Shown here piece by piece: positions 20,790 through 32,369 of a stretch of 64,000 nt of DNA. The number at the start of each line of letters is the position of its first letter. Within the stretch, counting starts at the first letter, position 1. This DNA is from Haematobia irritans. Taxonomy: Eukaryota; Arthropoda; Insecta; Diptera; Muscidae. The DNA is taken from the NCBI RefSeq assembly GCF_050003625.1, contig NC_134397.1, positions 99,749,132 to 99,813,131 on the forward strand, in the 5' to 3' direction. The notes beneath the pieces are model-generated. The model was not told the origin of the DNA. It searched no databases and worked only from the letters and a program-made list of their open reading frames with translations. Position numbers and translations under genes: made by a program.

Positions 20790-23011
20790 TTAAAGTGGTG
20801 TACGATGCTGGACGACGTGTATCAAAACTCGTTTAACAATATGAATCGGATCAGATAAATCAAATACGTTGCTAAATTCATTGTAATGTCTACAGAGGCG
20901 GTAAAAGGAACTGTGTTCCTCGTAATTGTTTCTAACGACGGGTAGTTTCAATGGAATGTATTGTCGCGTAACACGTGAAGGAACATTAATGTCAAGTTTA
21001 CTAATCAATTGCTGTGAGTTGATTTCACCTTTCAGGAGTCTATAATAAAAATTACATCAAACACTAAACGTCTTCGCTCCAGAGTCGGTAAATCAATCAA
21101 TTTCAAGCGATTTACATAAGGAGGGAGATCCAGAGGATCAGTCCAACCTAAACCACGTAACGCAAAAAGTAGAAATCTTTTCTGAACCGATTCAACTCTA
21201 TCAACATAACATTGATAACTGGGAGACCAAACGACAGACGCATATTCCAGAATCGGACGGACAAGTGAGGTATAGATACGTTTCGAAAGGTAAGGATCAT
21301 TAAATTCCCTCGACCATCTCTTAATGAAACCCAGTGTGGACATAGCCCTGGAGACAATTGACTCAACATGAGAATCAAACTTCAGTCTGCGATCAAATAA
21401 CACACCTAAATCATTAAATATTTGAACGTCTTCCAATTTAACGTTGTCAATATAATATTCCGTCAATAAAGCATTGGACCGAAAGAAGATCATCTTCTTG
21501 CATTTGCCGAAATTGAGACACATTCCATTAATGTCACACCAGCGAACAACCAGATCCAGATCTCCCTGTAAACGCAAGAGTCAACCGTCGTACTAATGGA
21601 CGAACTTAGTTTGGCTATTCTTACTTAGTTTGGCTATTCCCCTGTAATTCTCTATCTCCGTCCTATCTCCCTTCTTGTACAAGGGTATAATGTAGCTCTC
21701 CTTCCATAACATAGGAAAACAACCTGATGACAAAGAATAATTGAATAGATTCGTCAGGGTATGCACAACACGGATGCACAGTTCCTTAATACCGCTGAAG
21801 GAACTCCATCCGTGCCAGGGCTAAAATCTAATTTCAAGGAGCAAAGTGCACTTAACACCTCGTCAGACGTAAACCATATATTGGGAATCGTATCGAAAGT
21901 GCGAATCCTGTAAGGGTAATATACATCAACGGCCGAATACTCAACATAAGTCTTCTCAAAAAAATCAGCAAATAAGTTAGCAATTCCATGAAAATCCGAA
22001 CACTCCTTGTCCAAGTACCTAAGTGTATTTGGAAAACTCGTCACATTCCTCTTAGAGTTCACAAAGTTATAAAAACATCTCGGATTAGCATTTAGGTTAA
22101 ATCTCATACGTTCCAAATATCTTTCATAACATTCCTTAGACTTCTCCTGATATAAGTAACGTGCATTAATATATCTCGTGTAATTCAAGTTCGAGTTGAC
22201 ACTTTTAAATCTTTTAAACAATCTGTTCTTTCGATTTCTCAGACTTCTTAATTCTTTGCTGAATCATGGCGGACCGGGTGTATAAGCGCTCATACGAGAT
22301 ATTGGCACTGCTTGACGGAAGCAATAATGAATCTCATCGTAGAATGTGGATAAACAGCCCGAGAGGTCGCCGGTAAGTGGTGGCCAAATAACGCGAGACA
22401 ATAAATCGTGAAGAATTGAGTTTAAAATCATATCGAAGACAGTCTTGACTAATAAGCTTATCCATCGATCCATTAACATTAAGAGATAATGCAAAAATCC
22501 TTAAATATTCCTAAATTGGTCGGTACAAGTGTATCATCCACGGAATTGAGCCAGCGTAAACTCGGTACGTTAAAATCGCCAAATACTAAAATTATGTCAT
22601 CAGCTGTGAGTCTATCCATAGTCAGCCTGATAAGATCCAAGTGAGTCATATATATACCCATGTCAGAATTCGGTGGTATGTATGAGCATGTAATAAGAAT
22701 GTTCAGTCGGGAGAGATTCAAGCGTACAGAAATAAAATCAATATCATGGGGGAAATTTAAATCCTGCAAATGTGAAAAAACGAGCTTCTCACGGCTATCA
22801 AGACACCACCACCCCTACGAGCTAACCGATCCTTTCTATAGACGTTAAATTCTGTACAAAATAATTCCAGATCGAAAATGTCTGGTTTTAGCCATGTCTC
22901 AGTGAATATAACAATATCAAACTCGCATGATAGACTGTTCAGGAATACTTGACGAAGTTTCGTATTAAGACCACGTACGTTTTGATACACAATACAAATA
23001 TCATGATTTAG
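20790..23011 (-). pseudogene. LINE-B ORF2 relic
   Basis: Endonuclease pieces (VYQNVRGLNTKLRQVF, FTETWLKPD, ITCSYIPPNSD, DFNVPSLRWL) are followed by the RT N-terminal linker (LDFSPGTDGVPSAVL). About 21580-21750 then joins a shortened fragment, with a duplicated CTTAGTTTGGCTATTC, to the RT C-terminal part (GDLDLVVRWCDINGMCLNFG). The palm with YADD is absent. Several frameshifts are present. The open frame begins in the -1 register right at the ORF1 stop, as in copy 1. Confidence 0.85.
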
Positions 23012-23017
23012 TTTTTT
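23011..23017 (-). promoter_or_regulatory. Candidate -1 frameshift heptamer, second copy
   Basis: A_AAA_AAC in the phase TCA AAA AAC TAA, with ORF2 open in the -1 frame. Surrounding coding sequence differs from copy 1 at many positions while the heptamer is identical. Confidence 0.6.
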
Positions 23018-23241
23018 GAAGCCGTTACTAAATTAACAGGAATAGGACGGGTCGGTCTAGATCGGGGTATAAATTCCGTAACCAGCAAACCCGGAGGCCA
23101 GAAAGACGAATCAACCAATACATCAAACATTTCCAACGGAACAATGATCTTAAATGATGAAATATCCCTCTGTTGACGGTTATTCAGTTTAATAATGTTG
23201 CAGTCACATGATCTGAAGTCAACATACTTTGAACGTATATA

Positions 23242-24182
23242 CACCCTCACAAAAAATCGCTTCTGTAACATATACTCCCAAACATATTTTGCTTCAAGCA
23301 TATACATTTTTGGGTATTGCCCAAACATTTATATGTTTGATCTCTTCCAATATATAATATGTTTGAAAGCATATTGGTCTAAACAATATATGTTTGGGTA
23401 GTCTAAGTTCCAAACATTTTGTATTTTTGCATCCAAATTCAATAATGTTGTCTTCCAAAAAACAATATGTTATTATGTGACCATGTAATATGTTTGGAAG
23501 CATTTTGCACCCAAAAATATTATATGCTTAAAAAAATTCTCCCAAACAATGTTGTGCTCAAAATTTTATTTATTTATTTATATATTTACAATCATAATGA
23601 ATTATGAAAATAAACAGGTAATATAGGTGCTAACAACATAGGTTTTCGACCTGAATGCTCAAAATTTTGTTTCTGCCCAATTGTATATTCCCCCACATCT
23701 TTCTCACTTCCACGAGATTTTTTAGTTCTTAGCACCTTTTTCTGTAATACAAACATTGTAGAAGAAATTATTCAATTTTATGATTTTTTATTTTATTTTA
23801 ATTTTACCTTTTGCCGGACGGGGATTCGAACAGCGGACCACACAGTTTGTAAGGATCAAAGAAGTAGCTGATCAACTGCCCAAGGAAAAATAAAATGTTA
23901 ATTTTGTAATAACAAGCAACAACCACCAACTTAATTCAATATCGCTCCCTGTTAAATAGCGCTCCAAGCGCTATATGTTTGCATCCAAGCATATTATATT
24001 TACAAACATTTTATGTCCCAAACATAATATGTTCTAACATATTAACATATATGTCCCAAACATGTTATGCTAGTTTATGAACATTATATGCTTGCACTCA
24101 AAAATATTGTGTTTAAAAATTTGTGTTCCAAACATATAATGTTTATAGCCAAACATATGAAAAACAGTCTTTTTCATCCGTG
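23242..24182. mobile_element. TA-flanked element with CATATGTTTGG words
   Basis: A 941-bp element between TA (23240-23241 and 24183-24184), with ends CACCCTCACAAAAAATC and TTTTTCATCCGTG. The interior repeats CAAACATATTATATG-like words in both orientations. A tRNA-like segment lies near 23813-23880. It has no transposase. The left end of a second copy is seen at 27988. Confidence 0.85.
23800..23890 (-). other. tRNA-like segment, possible SINE relic
   Basis: On the minus strand TGTTCGAATCCCCGTCCGGC gives a good internal promoter B-box. About 45 bp upstream GGGCAGTTGATCAGCTAC is a poor A-box match. I cannot fold a full cloverleaf, so this is a tRNA-derived relic at best rather than a tRNA gene. 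Confidence 0.35.
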
Positions 24183-25245
24183 TAGTTACAAACTCTATCC
24201 ACAGAAGTATCGTTGGCAAGACGAGAAAGAAATACGATTTTATGTGGCGGCACAACAACTAAATCAGAATCACTAAGGGAATTTGCTGAAGCGGAATTAG
24301 GTACTAAGTCACCATGTACAGGGCCGACATCATGACTAGGCGGAGCAACGGATATCGATGGAATCGAAGTACTCACATTACCAATACGCGTGGGAGGACC
24401 CTGTGACAAAGGAGTCACAGCCCCATTTGAGGGACAGTCCTCGTTAACCACCATAGTTGACAAAGGACCATTCAGGGAGAGATTCAAAACCTCAGTCTGA
24501 ATCGGTAATTCATCAACAATTGGTGTAAATAGACCATTCAAGTCCGGAGTAGGGGGAAGACCCAGTAAAGGCGCTTCATCAGATATGACCATATTCCGGG
24601 GTGCAGGTCTCTTACGTTTGGGAGATGTAATACTATCAAATTTAAAATTCTTAAACATGTTCTCAAATTTGCGAAATCTCTCCAAAAGACTACAGAATTC
24701 CTTGTTAAATTCCGAAAACCCCCTTTTGGTCTCAATGAAAAACTTATAAAAGTCAATGTCCAATTGTCTGCACTTTAAACATGACCATCTGAGCCCATTC
24801 GAACGATCCACTATCTTGTCAAAATGTCTACCATTAAGTCCGGCACACTTTAAGTGAGCGTGACCCTCACACAGCCAACACTTTATAGAGCGCTCATGAA
24901 TATTAGTGACATCACATTTCTCATAAAGACAATCCATGTTCGAGAAGATAGAAAGATATGATAATAACAAAACAAAAAAGAAGAACAAAAGGAAAAAAAT
25001 ATATATGTATATATAACAGTATAAAGTCAACTAAGGGTTAATATATTAGTATTTCCACTTGCGCCTAGAAGTATGCTTCGGAGTCCGAATGCCCAAATAA
25101 ATCAAGACAATACCAAATAAACACAGCGCTATTATAACAAAGTGCCTAACTATGCTTTGAAAAATAAAAATAATTAACAAGTCCACAAATATGGAAATGA
25201 ACGCAGTCCGCAAAACAAAAACAAAGTAACTAACAAGTCACCAAG

Positions 25246-25568
25246 CAAAAACAATGAAAGATGAAGATGGGAAAATGGCAGCAGAGGGTATCAAACCATT
25301 GACGGCGTTCGATGCAAACGTGTCGTTTATGATTTTTTGTTCCACAAATTAAAGTAAGAATAAAAAGAAATTTATATCACGGAATGACGTAGAACAATCG
25401 GTCAAAAGTTTCTCATTATTATTTACACAAAATTTAACATCATTTGTGAGTTTTTAACAAAAAATATTGCAAATTAAAAATGAACGAACGTGTATGTATC
25501 GAACACCGTAAATGCAACTTTTGGTATGACGTCGCCCATTTTCCAATCTTCCTTTTCTATTGTTTTTG
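25246..25568. mobile_element. hAT-like MITE 1 in LINE-C
   Basis: A 323-bp element with imperfect terminal repeats beginning CAAAAACAATGAAAGATGAA, diverged from MITE 2 next to it. The right flank is LINE-C endonuclease. The left flank is LINE-B leader, so the left target duplication is lost. Confidence 0.75.
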
Positions 25569-25615
25569 ATGCATGTGCTCGTCTGCTTGTTGTTGTTTTC
25601 TCTAGTTGTTACATT

Positions 25616-25968
25616 CAAAGATAATAAAAGAGGAAGATGGGAGATTGGCTACTGAGCACATCAAACTATTTAGCACATTAGTTTAATACTCGAACCAAAC
25701 GCGTATACGACAAGTATTGACATAGCATTAAAATCCAAATAAAAAGAAATTAAGGGTACGAAATAAATTTCCATAAAGGGTAAAATGTAATTTTTTTTGT
25801 TGTTGCCTAAAATTTAACATTGTTTCATTAAGAAAATTACATTTTTCATTTAAAAAATAAAAACGAAAAACAACTAAAAGATTACAAACATGTATTAAAC
25901 TAATCTGGTAAATGCAACATTTGGTATGACGCAAGCCAATCTCCCATCTTCCTCTTTTATTATCTTTG
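25616..25968. mobile_element. hAT-like MITE 2 in LINE-C
   Basis: A 353-bp element with about 33-bp inverted repeats (CAAAGATAATAAAAGAGGAA at each end). It is flanked by GTTACATT and GTTGCATT, an 8-bp duplication with one mismatch. CAAAG ends and 8-bp duplications fit hAT. It interrupts the LINE-C endonuclease after MVNAT. Confidence 0.88.
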
Positions 25969-25977
25969 GTTGCATTC

Positions 25978-26548
25978 ACCATACATTGGAGGCCATACGA
26001 CGAGAGCATATTTAAGTATTGGGTTGTTGTTCTGTTGTTCGCTTTTATGTTAATGTTCGCGTCTCCTACAATAATCATATCTTGTTTTTTTGTTGATATT
26101 CATAACACATTGCTCTAACTCGTTCATGAATGCAGTAATGCTTTGTTTAGCCGGACGGTATATGGGAAGAAGAGTCACATACTTTTCGTTGTCTGTTTTA
26201 ATTATTATTTGCAGTGATTCAAAAGAGTTAGTGATAATTGTTTTTGTTTCATATACATATATTATGCTCTCGTATGAATACTGCTATACCTCCTCCTCTT
26301 CCTTCTCGGTTAGAGAAAATGCTATTGAAACCCTCGATTTTGAAGAGATTATTTTCATCGTTTTGTATGTTTGTCTCACTGAGGATTATTATCTGTATTT
26401 TATTCAATATGTTTTTAATTTGTATTAGAGAAATGAGAAAATTTTTCCTAAGTGATCTTATATTCATGTGTATGATTGTAATGTTTCTATTTAAACTGTT
26501 TAGCTCGATTTCATCGAAGTTATTTAAGGTAATGGTTGATTGTTTCAT
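25978..26548 (-). pseudogene. LINE-C ORF2 endonuclease relic
   Basis: Readable as NITIIHMNIRSLRKNF, LSETNIQ, GRGGGIAVFIRE, then IIVGDANINIKANNR and GLQCMVNAT. This is an AP-endonuclease fold of the L2/CR1 type. It continues beyond MITE 2 at 25607-25569 (TTRENNNKQTSTCI), which is the conserved TRE...CID region of such endonucleases. One frameshift is seen near 26090. Confidence 0.8.
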
Positions 26549-26735
26549 TTTTAATGCAAAATAGAAAAAAATCTAAAGTTCTTTCTAGAGAGAGTTTTTG
26601 ATATTTGAATATGTGTATGTGTGAAAAAAAATACAACACAATACTTTGAGTAAAAATCGCTTTTAGAGATTATCTTTATTTGTTTATTTATTTTATTTAT
26701 TTATTTTTTAACTTTATTTTAATTGATTAATATCT

Positions 26736-27850
26736 TTAATTTATTGATTCAATATCGGCGCAATTATTTATTACTACAAAAGTGGAGTTTTCGTTTTTAC
26801 GTGCATAAATGACACCATATTTCACCCACACAAACTTCCAATTATTTTCTTTGGCTTTCGTTTTTGCCTTCCACAGAAGGCGTCTATTATTTGCTGTGAG
26901 TTCATCGTTGATATAAATATATGCATTATTCTCACTGGTATCACCATCTTTGAGAACACTTGCTTTAACTCTGTGTCCCTTTATTTTATTCATTATTTCT
27001 TTTTTAATTTCGATGTTTGTGAATTCTACTATGATTTTGTTTTTGCCTTTGATTCTTCTCATTGTATTAATGTCTGCATTAATTATCGCTATATCAATAG
27101 ATTTTGCTATTTTTCGTATTACTTCTATTGGTTCTATTGTTGTATCCTCTACATTATTTATTTTAATATTTTTGTTTATGATTTTTTGTTCCAGAAGATT
27201 TATACGTTTTTCCATATTACTTATTTGTTTTGTTTTTTTTTTTTTATCTTTGTCCTGCAAATCTTTCACATCCAATGATAATGTAGCTAGTGTTTCGTTT
27301 ATTGAAACAATTGCAGTATCCAGTTTTTTTTTGTGATTTCGGCATTTGAAGTTGATAATTCCCCAATTTGCTTCATTATTTGCTCCGCAAGCATTTGCAT
27401 AGTAAATTGTAGATCTGCTATTGTTGGGTTATTTACATTTCCTACGTTCATGTTACTGGAATTGTTGTTGTTATTTGATTTGTTTTTACGTTTGCTCTCT
27501 CTTCAATATCTTCCTTATTTTTCGTTTTTGTTGTTGTTCTTTCTTTATATCGTTTTGTTGCAGAACCAACTTCTCCATCTTCATCTCTTTCTTATGTTGT
27601 GACGGGGATTGATTATAAACAAAAGCATGATAGGCATTGCCTGGAGATCTTGATCTAGGTTTACATATTTCACACTTCCATTCTATTTTTTTTTGTTGCG
27701 CTCATGCTGTTGTATGTGTTCTCTGACAGAACTGAGCACGGGTTGAAGTGAAATTTTCTCTCACAGTGATGGCATATTACAAAATTTATTGTAGTAATAG
27801 CTAGCTTGCAATGATTACAAGAGATCGGCACTTGAGACATTCTCTCTGTT
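26736..27850 (-). pseudogene. LINE-C ORF1 relic, zinc finger plus FP-like domain
   Basis: The N-terminal part (27840 downwards) reads ISCNHCKLAITTINFVICHH then CERKFHFNPC, a finger of the same C/H style as LINE-B. A Lys/Gln/Asn-rich coiled region follows. The open 179-codon frame 27275-26736 ends with a domain like the baculovirus FP family seen in insect LINE ORF1 (INDELTANNRRLLWKAKTKA, NNWKFVWVKYGVIYARKN). Frameshifts separate the parts near 27250-27340 and 27660. Confidence 0.75.
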
Positions 27851-27987
27851 ATTCTTTCTTACAACAACTATTATAGAAAAAAAAACGAAAGAAAAATCAC
27901 GAAAAAAAAGATTGCTGTGATGCGACACGTCTATTTTGTCTGATGGCACAGCTGAGACTGAGATATAAAGTCAGTCTTGCAACTCTA

Positions 27988-28110
27988 CACCCTCCAAAAA
28001 AAAAAGCACCTCTGTAACATGTTTCAAGCACATATATTTTCGGAATTTGTCTAAACAAAAAATGTTTGTACTGTGCAAACATATTAAATTTCACGCTAAG
28101 TATATAATTT
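27988..28110. mobile_element. Left end of a second CACCCTC element
   Basis: After TA, CACCCTCCAAAAAAAAAAGC followed by CTGTAACATGTTTC parallels the start of 23242-24182. The copy decays within about 120 bp. Confidence 0.65.
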
Positions 28111-28465
28111 TTTATTCATTAGTCATTAATAGCACTATGACTAAGTGCGTTTTTAGTAACCAGGTGCAACACATGTCGTCTTCAGAGCAAAGATAATTGA
28201 GAAGAAGATGCAGTCTTGTCATAGCAAAACTGAAGCACCAGAGGACTCTGCCAACAAAATATCATAAAGTTTGCGTCGACGTGTCTCTCAAATGTACTGC
28301 CGTTTGCGTCGGAAAATATCATAACATTTGTGTTTTTCATAAATTTCTGAATAAAAACCCACAAAAGCAATACCAAAACGATTGTAGAAAATTAAAATAA
28401 AACGTATGTGTATTTTAAAGCGAATATTCATTATGGTTTTATGTGAATATTGCCGTTTTAAATTT
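28111..28465. repeat. Dispersed repeat R, inverted relative to 39200-43890
   Basis: TATTCATTAGTCATTAATAG and GTTTTTAGTAACCAGGTGCA are the reverse complement of sequence flanking the hAT-like element at 39267-43813, so they supply its empty site. 28200-28465 has no gene. Confidence 0.7.
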
Positions 28466-28590
28466 ATTCCTGGCAAGGCCCTAGCCAGGATTTTAATTCG
28501 GGGGGGGTTCAACTTAAAAAAAAAAAATATTCATATAATCTCATGTGTAGAAAATTTTATTTATGCATAGGTATGTATACAATATTTTTA

Positions 28591-29768
28591 TACCCTCCAC
28601 CATAGAATGGTGACGGGGGTATAATAAGTTTGTCATTCCGTTTGTAACACATCGAAATATCGATTTCCGACTATATAATGTATATATATTCGTGATCAGG
28701 GAGAAATTCTAAGCAATCGTGCTGAAATTTTGCACAAACTCGTTTTTTGTCTGCAGGCAGGTCAAGTTCGAAGATGGGCTATATCGGTCCAGGTTTTGAT
28801 ATAGTCCCCATATAAACCGACCTCCCGATTTGGGGTCTTGGGCTTATAGAAATCGTAGTTTCTATCCAATTTGCCTGAAATTTGAAACCCAGAGGTATTT
28901 TATGACCATAAAGAGGTGTGCCAAAAATGGTGATTATCGGTCCATGTTTTGGTATAGCCCCCATATAGACCGATCTCCCGATTTTATTTCTTGGGCTTAT
29001 AGAAACCGCAGTTTTATTTAATTTACCTGAAATTGGAAATCTAGAGGTATTGTAGGACCACAAATACGTGTGCCAAAAATTGTGAGTATCGGTCCATGTT
29101 TTGGTATGGTCCCCATATAAAACGACCTCCCGATTTGGGGTCTTGGGCTTATAGAAACCGTAGTTTTTATCCAATTTGTCTGAAATTGGAAATCTAGAGG
29201 TATTTTAGGACCATAAAGAGGTGTGCTGAAAATGGTGAGTATCGGTCCATATTTTGGTATAGCCCCCATATAGACCGATTTCAAGATTTTACTTCTTGGG
29301 CTTCTAGAATCCGAAGTTTTTATCCTATTTGCCTGAAATTGGAAATCTAGAGGTATTTTCGGGTCATAAAGAGGTGTGCCGTTTTTATCGATCCATTTGG
29401 TAATGCCTCCATATAGACCGACTTCACTTCTTGAGGGTATAGAAGGCGCACTGATCATGAAAATTGCTTGAAACTCAATGTAAAATTTCCAGATTTTACT
29501 TCTACAGATTTAAGATTTCAAATCAAGACTTTATTTTATAATTTTCTTGCACACTTACAAGAGATGTTAATGATTCCTTTAAAACTCAAACAAAAATGGT
29601 TCTTATAAATCCAAAATCTGATATAGTCCTCATAGGTGAAATCTTTAAATTTATCTTCGGGAATATCCTCAAGCCCTCCTGAAATTTCAAAGGAAACCCT
29701 AATATTTGGTTCATGGTGGTGGGTATTTAAGATTCGGCCCGGCCGAACTTAGTGCTGTATATACTTGT
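28591..29768 (-). mobile_element. TA153 element copy II
   Basis: A 1178-bp element flanked by TA (28589-28590, 29769-29770). It starts TACCCTCCACCATAGAATGG and ends GGCCCGGCCGAACTTAGTGC ... TATACTTGT. The CCATATA core recurs at 28808, 28961, 29113, 29266 and 29409 (153, 152, 153 and 143 bp apart). On the minus strand the period equals about 51 codons and leaves a long open frame (28779-29174) with repeats of PQIGRSVYMGAIPKHGP type. Confidence 0.85.
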
Positions 29769-29769
29769 T

Positions 29770-30720
29770 ATAATATTAAATTGAGCCGACAGGCTTTTTG
29801 GGCAGCAAATAAATCAATGACTTCTTCAGTCGGCACATTTATTCGGCGATGAACCGACATTAATGCCAATCCTTTGAGTCTACTCTCGCTAGTCGAATTT
29901 CTAAGATACGTCTTTAATCTCTTCATTGTTGAAAATGAACGTTCGGATGAGCACGTAGTAACTGCAGGGATGGAAAATGCAGTACTTTAGTACTTTTTTC
30001 AAACCTTTTTCACCCCGGTCAGTACCGTAGTACCCCCGCGAATGATTTAGTACCTTTTGTGTAGACATTTTTGAGTCGATATCAGATTTATGGTACAATA
30101 GCTTTGACAAAATATTTTGAGAAAGTCTTTATCAACCTTATTTGCTAATAGTCTTTTACAAATATGGCAAAGCAGACATGTTCATGTGGGAAGAAAATCT
30201 CGATTTTGTAAAAGACATAGTCAAAAACAGGATTTTATTGAACTTCAAGAAAGTTTTAGTCGAAAAAAGAATGCGATTCTATATTATCGATTTTTTATTT
30301 CGGTATAAATAGTTGTCAACATTTTATTTCTATATAGAATTTTTGCAAAATTTTATTTTTATAGAAAATTTTGTCAAAATTTTATTTCAATTGAAAATTT
30401 TGTAAAAATTTTATTTCTATGGGAATTTTTGCAAAATTTTATTTCTATAGAAAATTTTGTCAAAATTTTATTTTCTTTAAAATTCAGTCTCTTGACAATA
30501 ATCTTCCAGTGAAATTTTTGTTGAAATTTAGTAAAAAGTACCTTTCCGCTCAAAAAATACCTTTTTTGTACTTTCTTAAAAATTGTATTTTCCATCCCTG
30601 AGTAACTGGCAAAGTGACCAAAATTTTTACAAGAATATGCACGTTTGGAAAAATCTCTTTATTGCTTCCATCGCTGAATTAGGCAGGTTCTTTTCGCAGG
30701 TTTTGCGCCATTTCATTTAC
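29770..30720 (-). pseudogene. hAT transposase C-terminus, dimerisation domain
   Basis: Two pieces, 30720-30609 and 29956-29770, join in frame when the 636-bp insert is removed. They read FPNVHILVKILVTLPVTTCS, then SERSFSTMKRLKTYLRNST and RLKGLALMSVHRRINVPTEE, with a stop at about 29769. This is the conserved hAT C-terminal dimerisation region. The start of the readable part is at about 30720, and nothing further upstream is recognisable, so the protein is a fragment. Confidence 0.9.
29965..30600. mobile_element. hAT MITE inside the hAT transposase
   Basis: A 636-bp element with ends CAGGGATGGAAAAT and ATTTTCCATCCCTG and a perfect 8-bp duplication AGTAACTG (29957-29964, 30601-30608). The interior is AT-rich, with repeated AAAATTTTATTTCTAT words at 30300-30480. 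No transposase. Confidence 0.95.
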
Positions 30721-31082
30721 ACATGTGTGTTTGGCTGTTTCGTTGTTGTTGCTATGGCCCAACAAAGCGAGTCATGTTCACAAAAAGAACAACAAACACA
30801 CATAAAAAGCAGAAATACATTTTCCAAAAATGAAATTTGTGGTGCGAGAACAAAAATAATTTGTTTTTTTTCGACCGTCGTTTGACGGACTTTTCAACTA
30901 GTATTCTATGATTTGTGCAAGTTTTATAGGTAAGCGTTTTTCAAAATAAAACCTCCAGCTTTTCTTCAACATCTTCGATAAGATTTTTCTATGCAGCTAA
31001 AAATATATATTTATTTATATAAAAATATTCATTCATTTCGGGGGGGTTTGATCCCCCTCATCCCCCCCTGAATACGGCCTTG

Positions 31083-32330
31083 ATTCCTGGGCAGACCTGC
31101 TTTGGAAAAAATTGACAAATAAAACAATTTTTTTCTAATTGCCTTCTACACCTTGACATTTGTTTTCTCTTTATAAGAGCACAATGCTTAATCTTGTTAT
31201 ACTCAATTATCTTTGTTCAGAGAGAATGAAAACAGAAGAGGAAAAAATTTCTCTGCACAATGCCTGCAGCTTTGGTATTACCGACGTTGCGGTCGAAGCG
31301 CTGGGGCCAAATCACCGCATTCGTCAACGAGTTCTGTTTCGTATCGAGAAACATTTCGATCGCTGTAAAATTTTGGATCACCGCATTCGATCGTAATTTA
31401 TTTTGTCTACTACTTTTTTTACATTGCTGTAAACATATGGTAATAAGAAATTGGAAGCAAAAGATGATTTCAAAATAAATTTTTGTGATCAAAATATGTA
31501 TATGTGTAAAAATTATTATGAATCCATGTGTTTTTGTTTTCCTCGTCTTCGGATTCAGAGGTCGAGTACAAAGTGGCATTAATAAGGAAAAATATTCGAG
31601 ACAAAATCAGTCGTTTAGCATTGCCTGTAAGTGATTCTATTTTGAAGTGAGTGCTTTTAACTATTTGTGTTTTTAACATCCATAGATTTAAAAGACGCTT
31701 TTGACTGTCAAAAGAAGCTTTTGAATATGTTCTTGAAAAAAGGAGCTTTTTTGAAGCGGCTACTGAGCATTACTTTCTTTGTTCCGTTTCCCTAAATGCA
31801 AGTAATATTATATTTTCTTAAATGCATTTTGCCAAAATATATAAATAATACTTCCATTTTCACCAACTACTTGTTTCTTTTTGTTTACCTTTTTTCTGCT
31901 CAAAAATCACTACATACTTCGTTTTCGATATCATGCTACCTATCGTGTTCAGCTTCGAGTATAAACCATTCGATAACGACTGCTGTGATCCGTGTAAACT
32001 ACATTACGACGACGAAGTACTCGATTTCGACTGCGGTGATTTGGCCCCTGTTTTGATAAATTATTTATAAAGGCATCGGCAGTTATAATTTCAAATTGTC
32101 TGCCAACAAATTTAATGAAATGAAAACATTTATAACTACAGGATACAGAACATTTGTTACTACAAAGTAGTTTTTTTTATATTTAAAGTTTCATTTCATA
32201 AATAATATATACAAAATGTTTCCAACAATTCATATATTTGGAAAAGTACGTTAATCTTATAAACTATGTTGTATTTATATACAAACAAATCAAAATTAAA
32301 TATATTTTTGTTTTACTTATCATAACTTAT
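31083..32330. repeat. Spacer with an inverted-repeat element
   Basis: GGGGCCAAATCACCGCATTC at 31303 is inverted at 32027-32047 (GACTGCGGTGATTTGGCCCC). Inner GATCACCGCATTCGAT and GCTGTGATCCG are similarly paired, outlining an element of about 745 bp, but no target duplication is clear. The rest is AT-rich with no convincing gene. Confidence 0.5.
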
Positions 32331-32369
32331 ACAATAAATTCAAAGAAGTGTTTCTATAGTTTCCAATAG

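Larger units (their letters stand above)
23008..24937 (-). pseudogene. LINE-B ORF1 relic split by an insertion
   Basis: Starts MDCLYEKCDVT at 24937 with the same C4HC3 finger (IKCWLCEGHAHLKC, RWSCLKC). The frame runs to VDRVCNY, is broken by the 23242-24182 element, and resumes IRSKYVDF to VTASKN-stop. Removing the insert with one TA restores NYIRSKY, which aligns with FYIKSKL of copy 1. Confidence 0.88.
20223..25245 (-). mobile_element. LINE-B copy 2, diverged and decayed
   Basis: A reverse-strand relative of the copy at 12733-17579. The 3' end lies at the left, with a (TAAA)n tail (20223-20240) and about 550 bp of UTR. The 5' leader (24938 to about 25245) has no open frame. The ORF1 C-terminal region is split by a 941-bp element (23242-24182), and the RT core is deleted. 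Confidence 0.85.
25569..27987 (-). mobile_element. LINE-C, 5' part only
   Basis: A reverse-strand non-LTR element: leader at about 27850-27987, ORF1, then the endonuclease. It ends at MITE 1, beyond which LINE-B sequence starts, so the RT part is missing from this window. 26549-26735, between the ORFs, is stop-rich and AT-rich. Confidence 0.8.
28474..31082 (-). mobile_element. hAT element with transposase relic
   Basis: A 2609-bp element with ends CAAGGCCCTAG and ...ACGGCCTTG and a perfect 8-bp duplication ATTCCTGG (28466-28473, 31083-31090). G-runs and C-runs sit just inside the ends (TTCGGGGGGGG and CCCCCCC). It contains the C-terminus of a hAT transposase on the minus strand, a TA153 element (28591-29768) and a second hAT element (29965-30600). 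Confidence 0.92.

Noticed and set aside
26950..27612. Hydrophobic plus-strand frames rich in Phe, Ile and Leu
   Set aside because: Antisense shadows of the Lys/Asn-rich LINE-C ORF1. The apparent membrane segments are an artefact of AT-rich codons.
28779..29458. Minus-strand open frames in TA153 copy II
   Set aside because: Same reason as above: repeat-derived and broken by indels.
31160..31396. 78-codon frame near 31160
   Set aside because: It overlaps an inverted-repeat element, and no protein family is recognisable.
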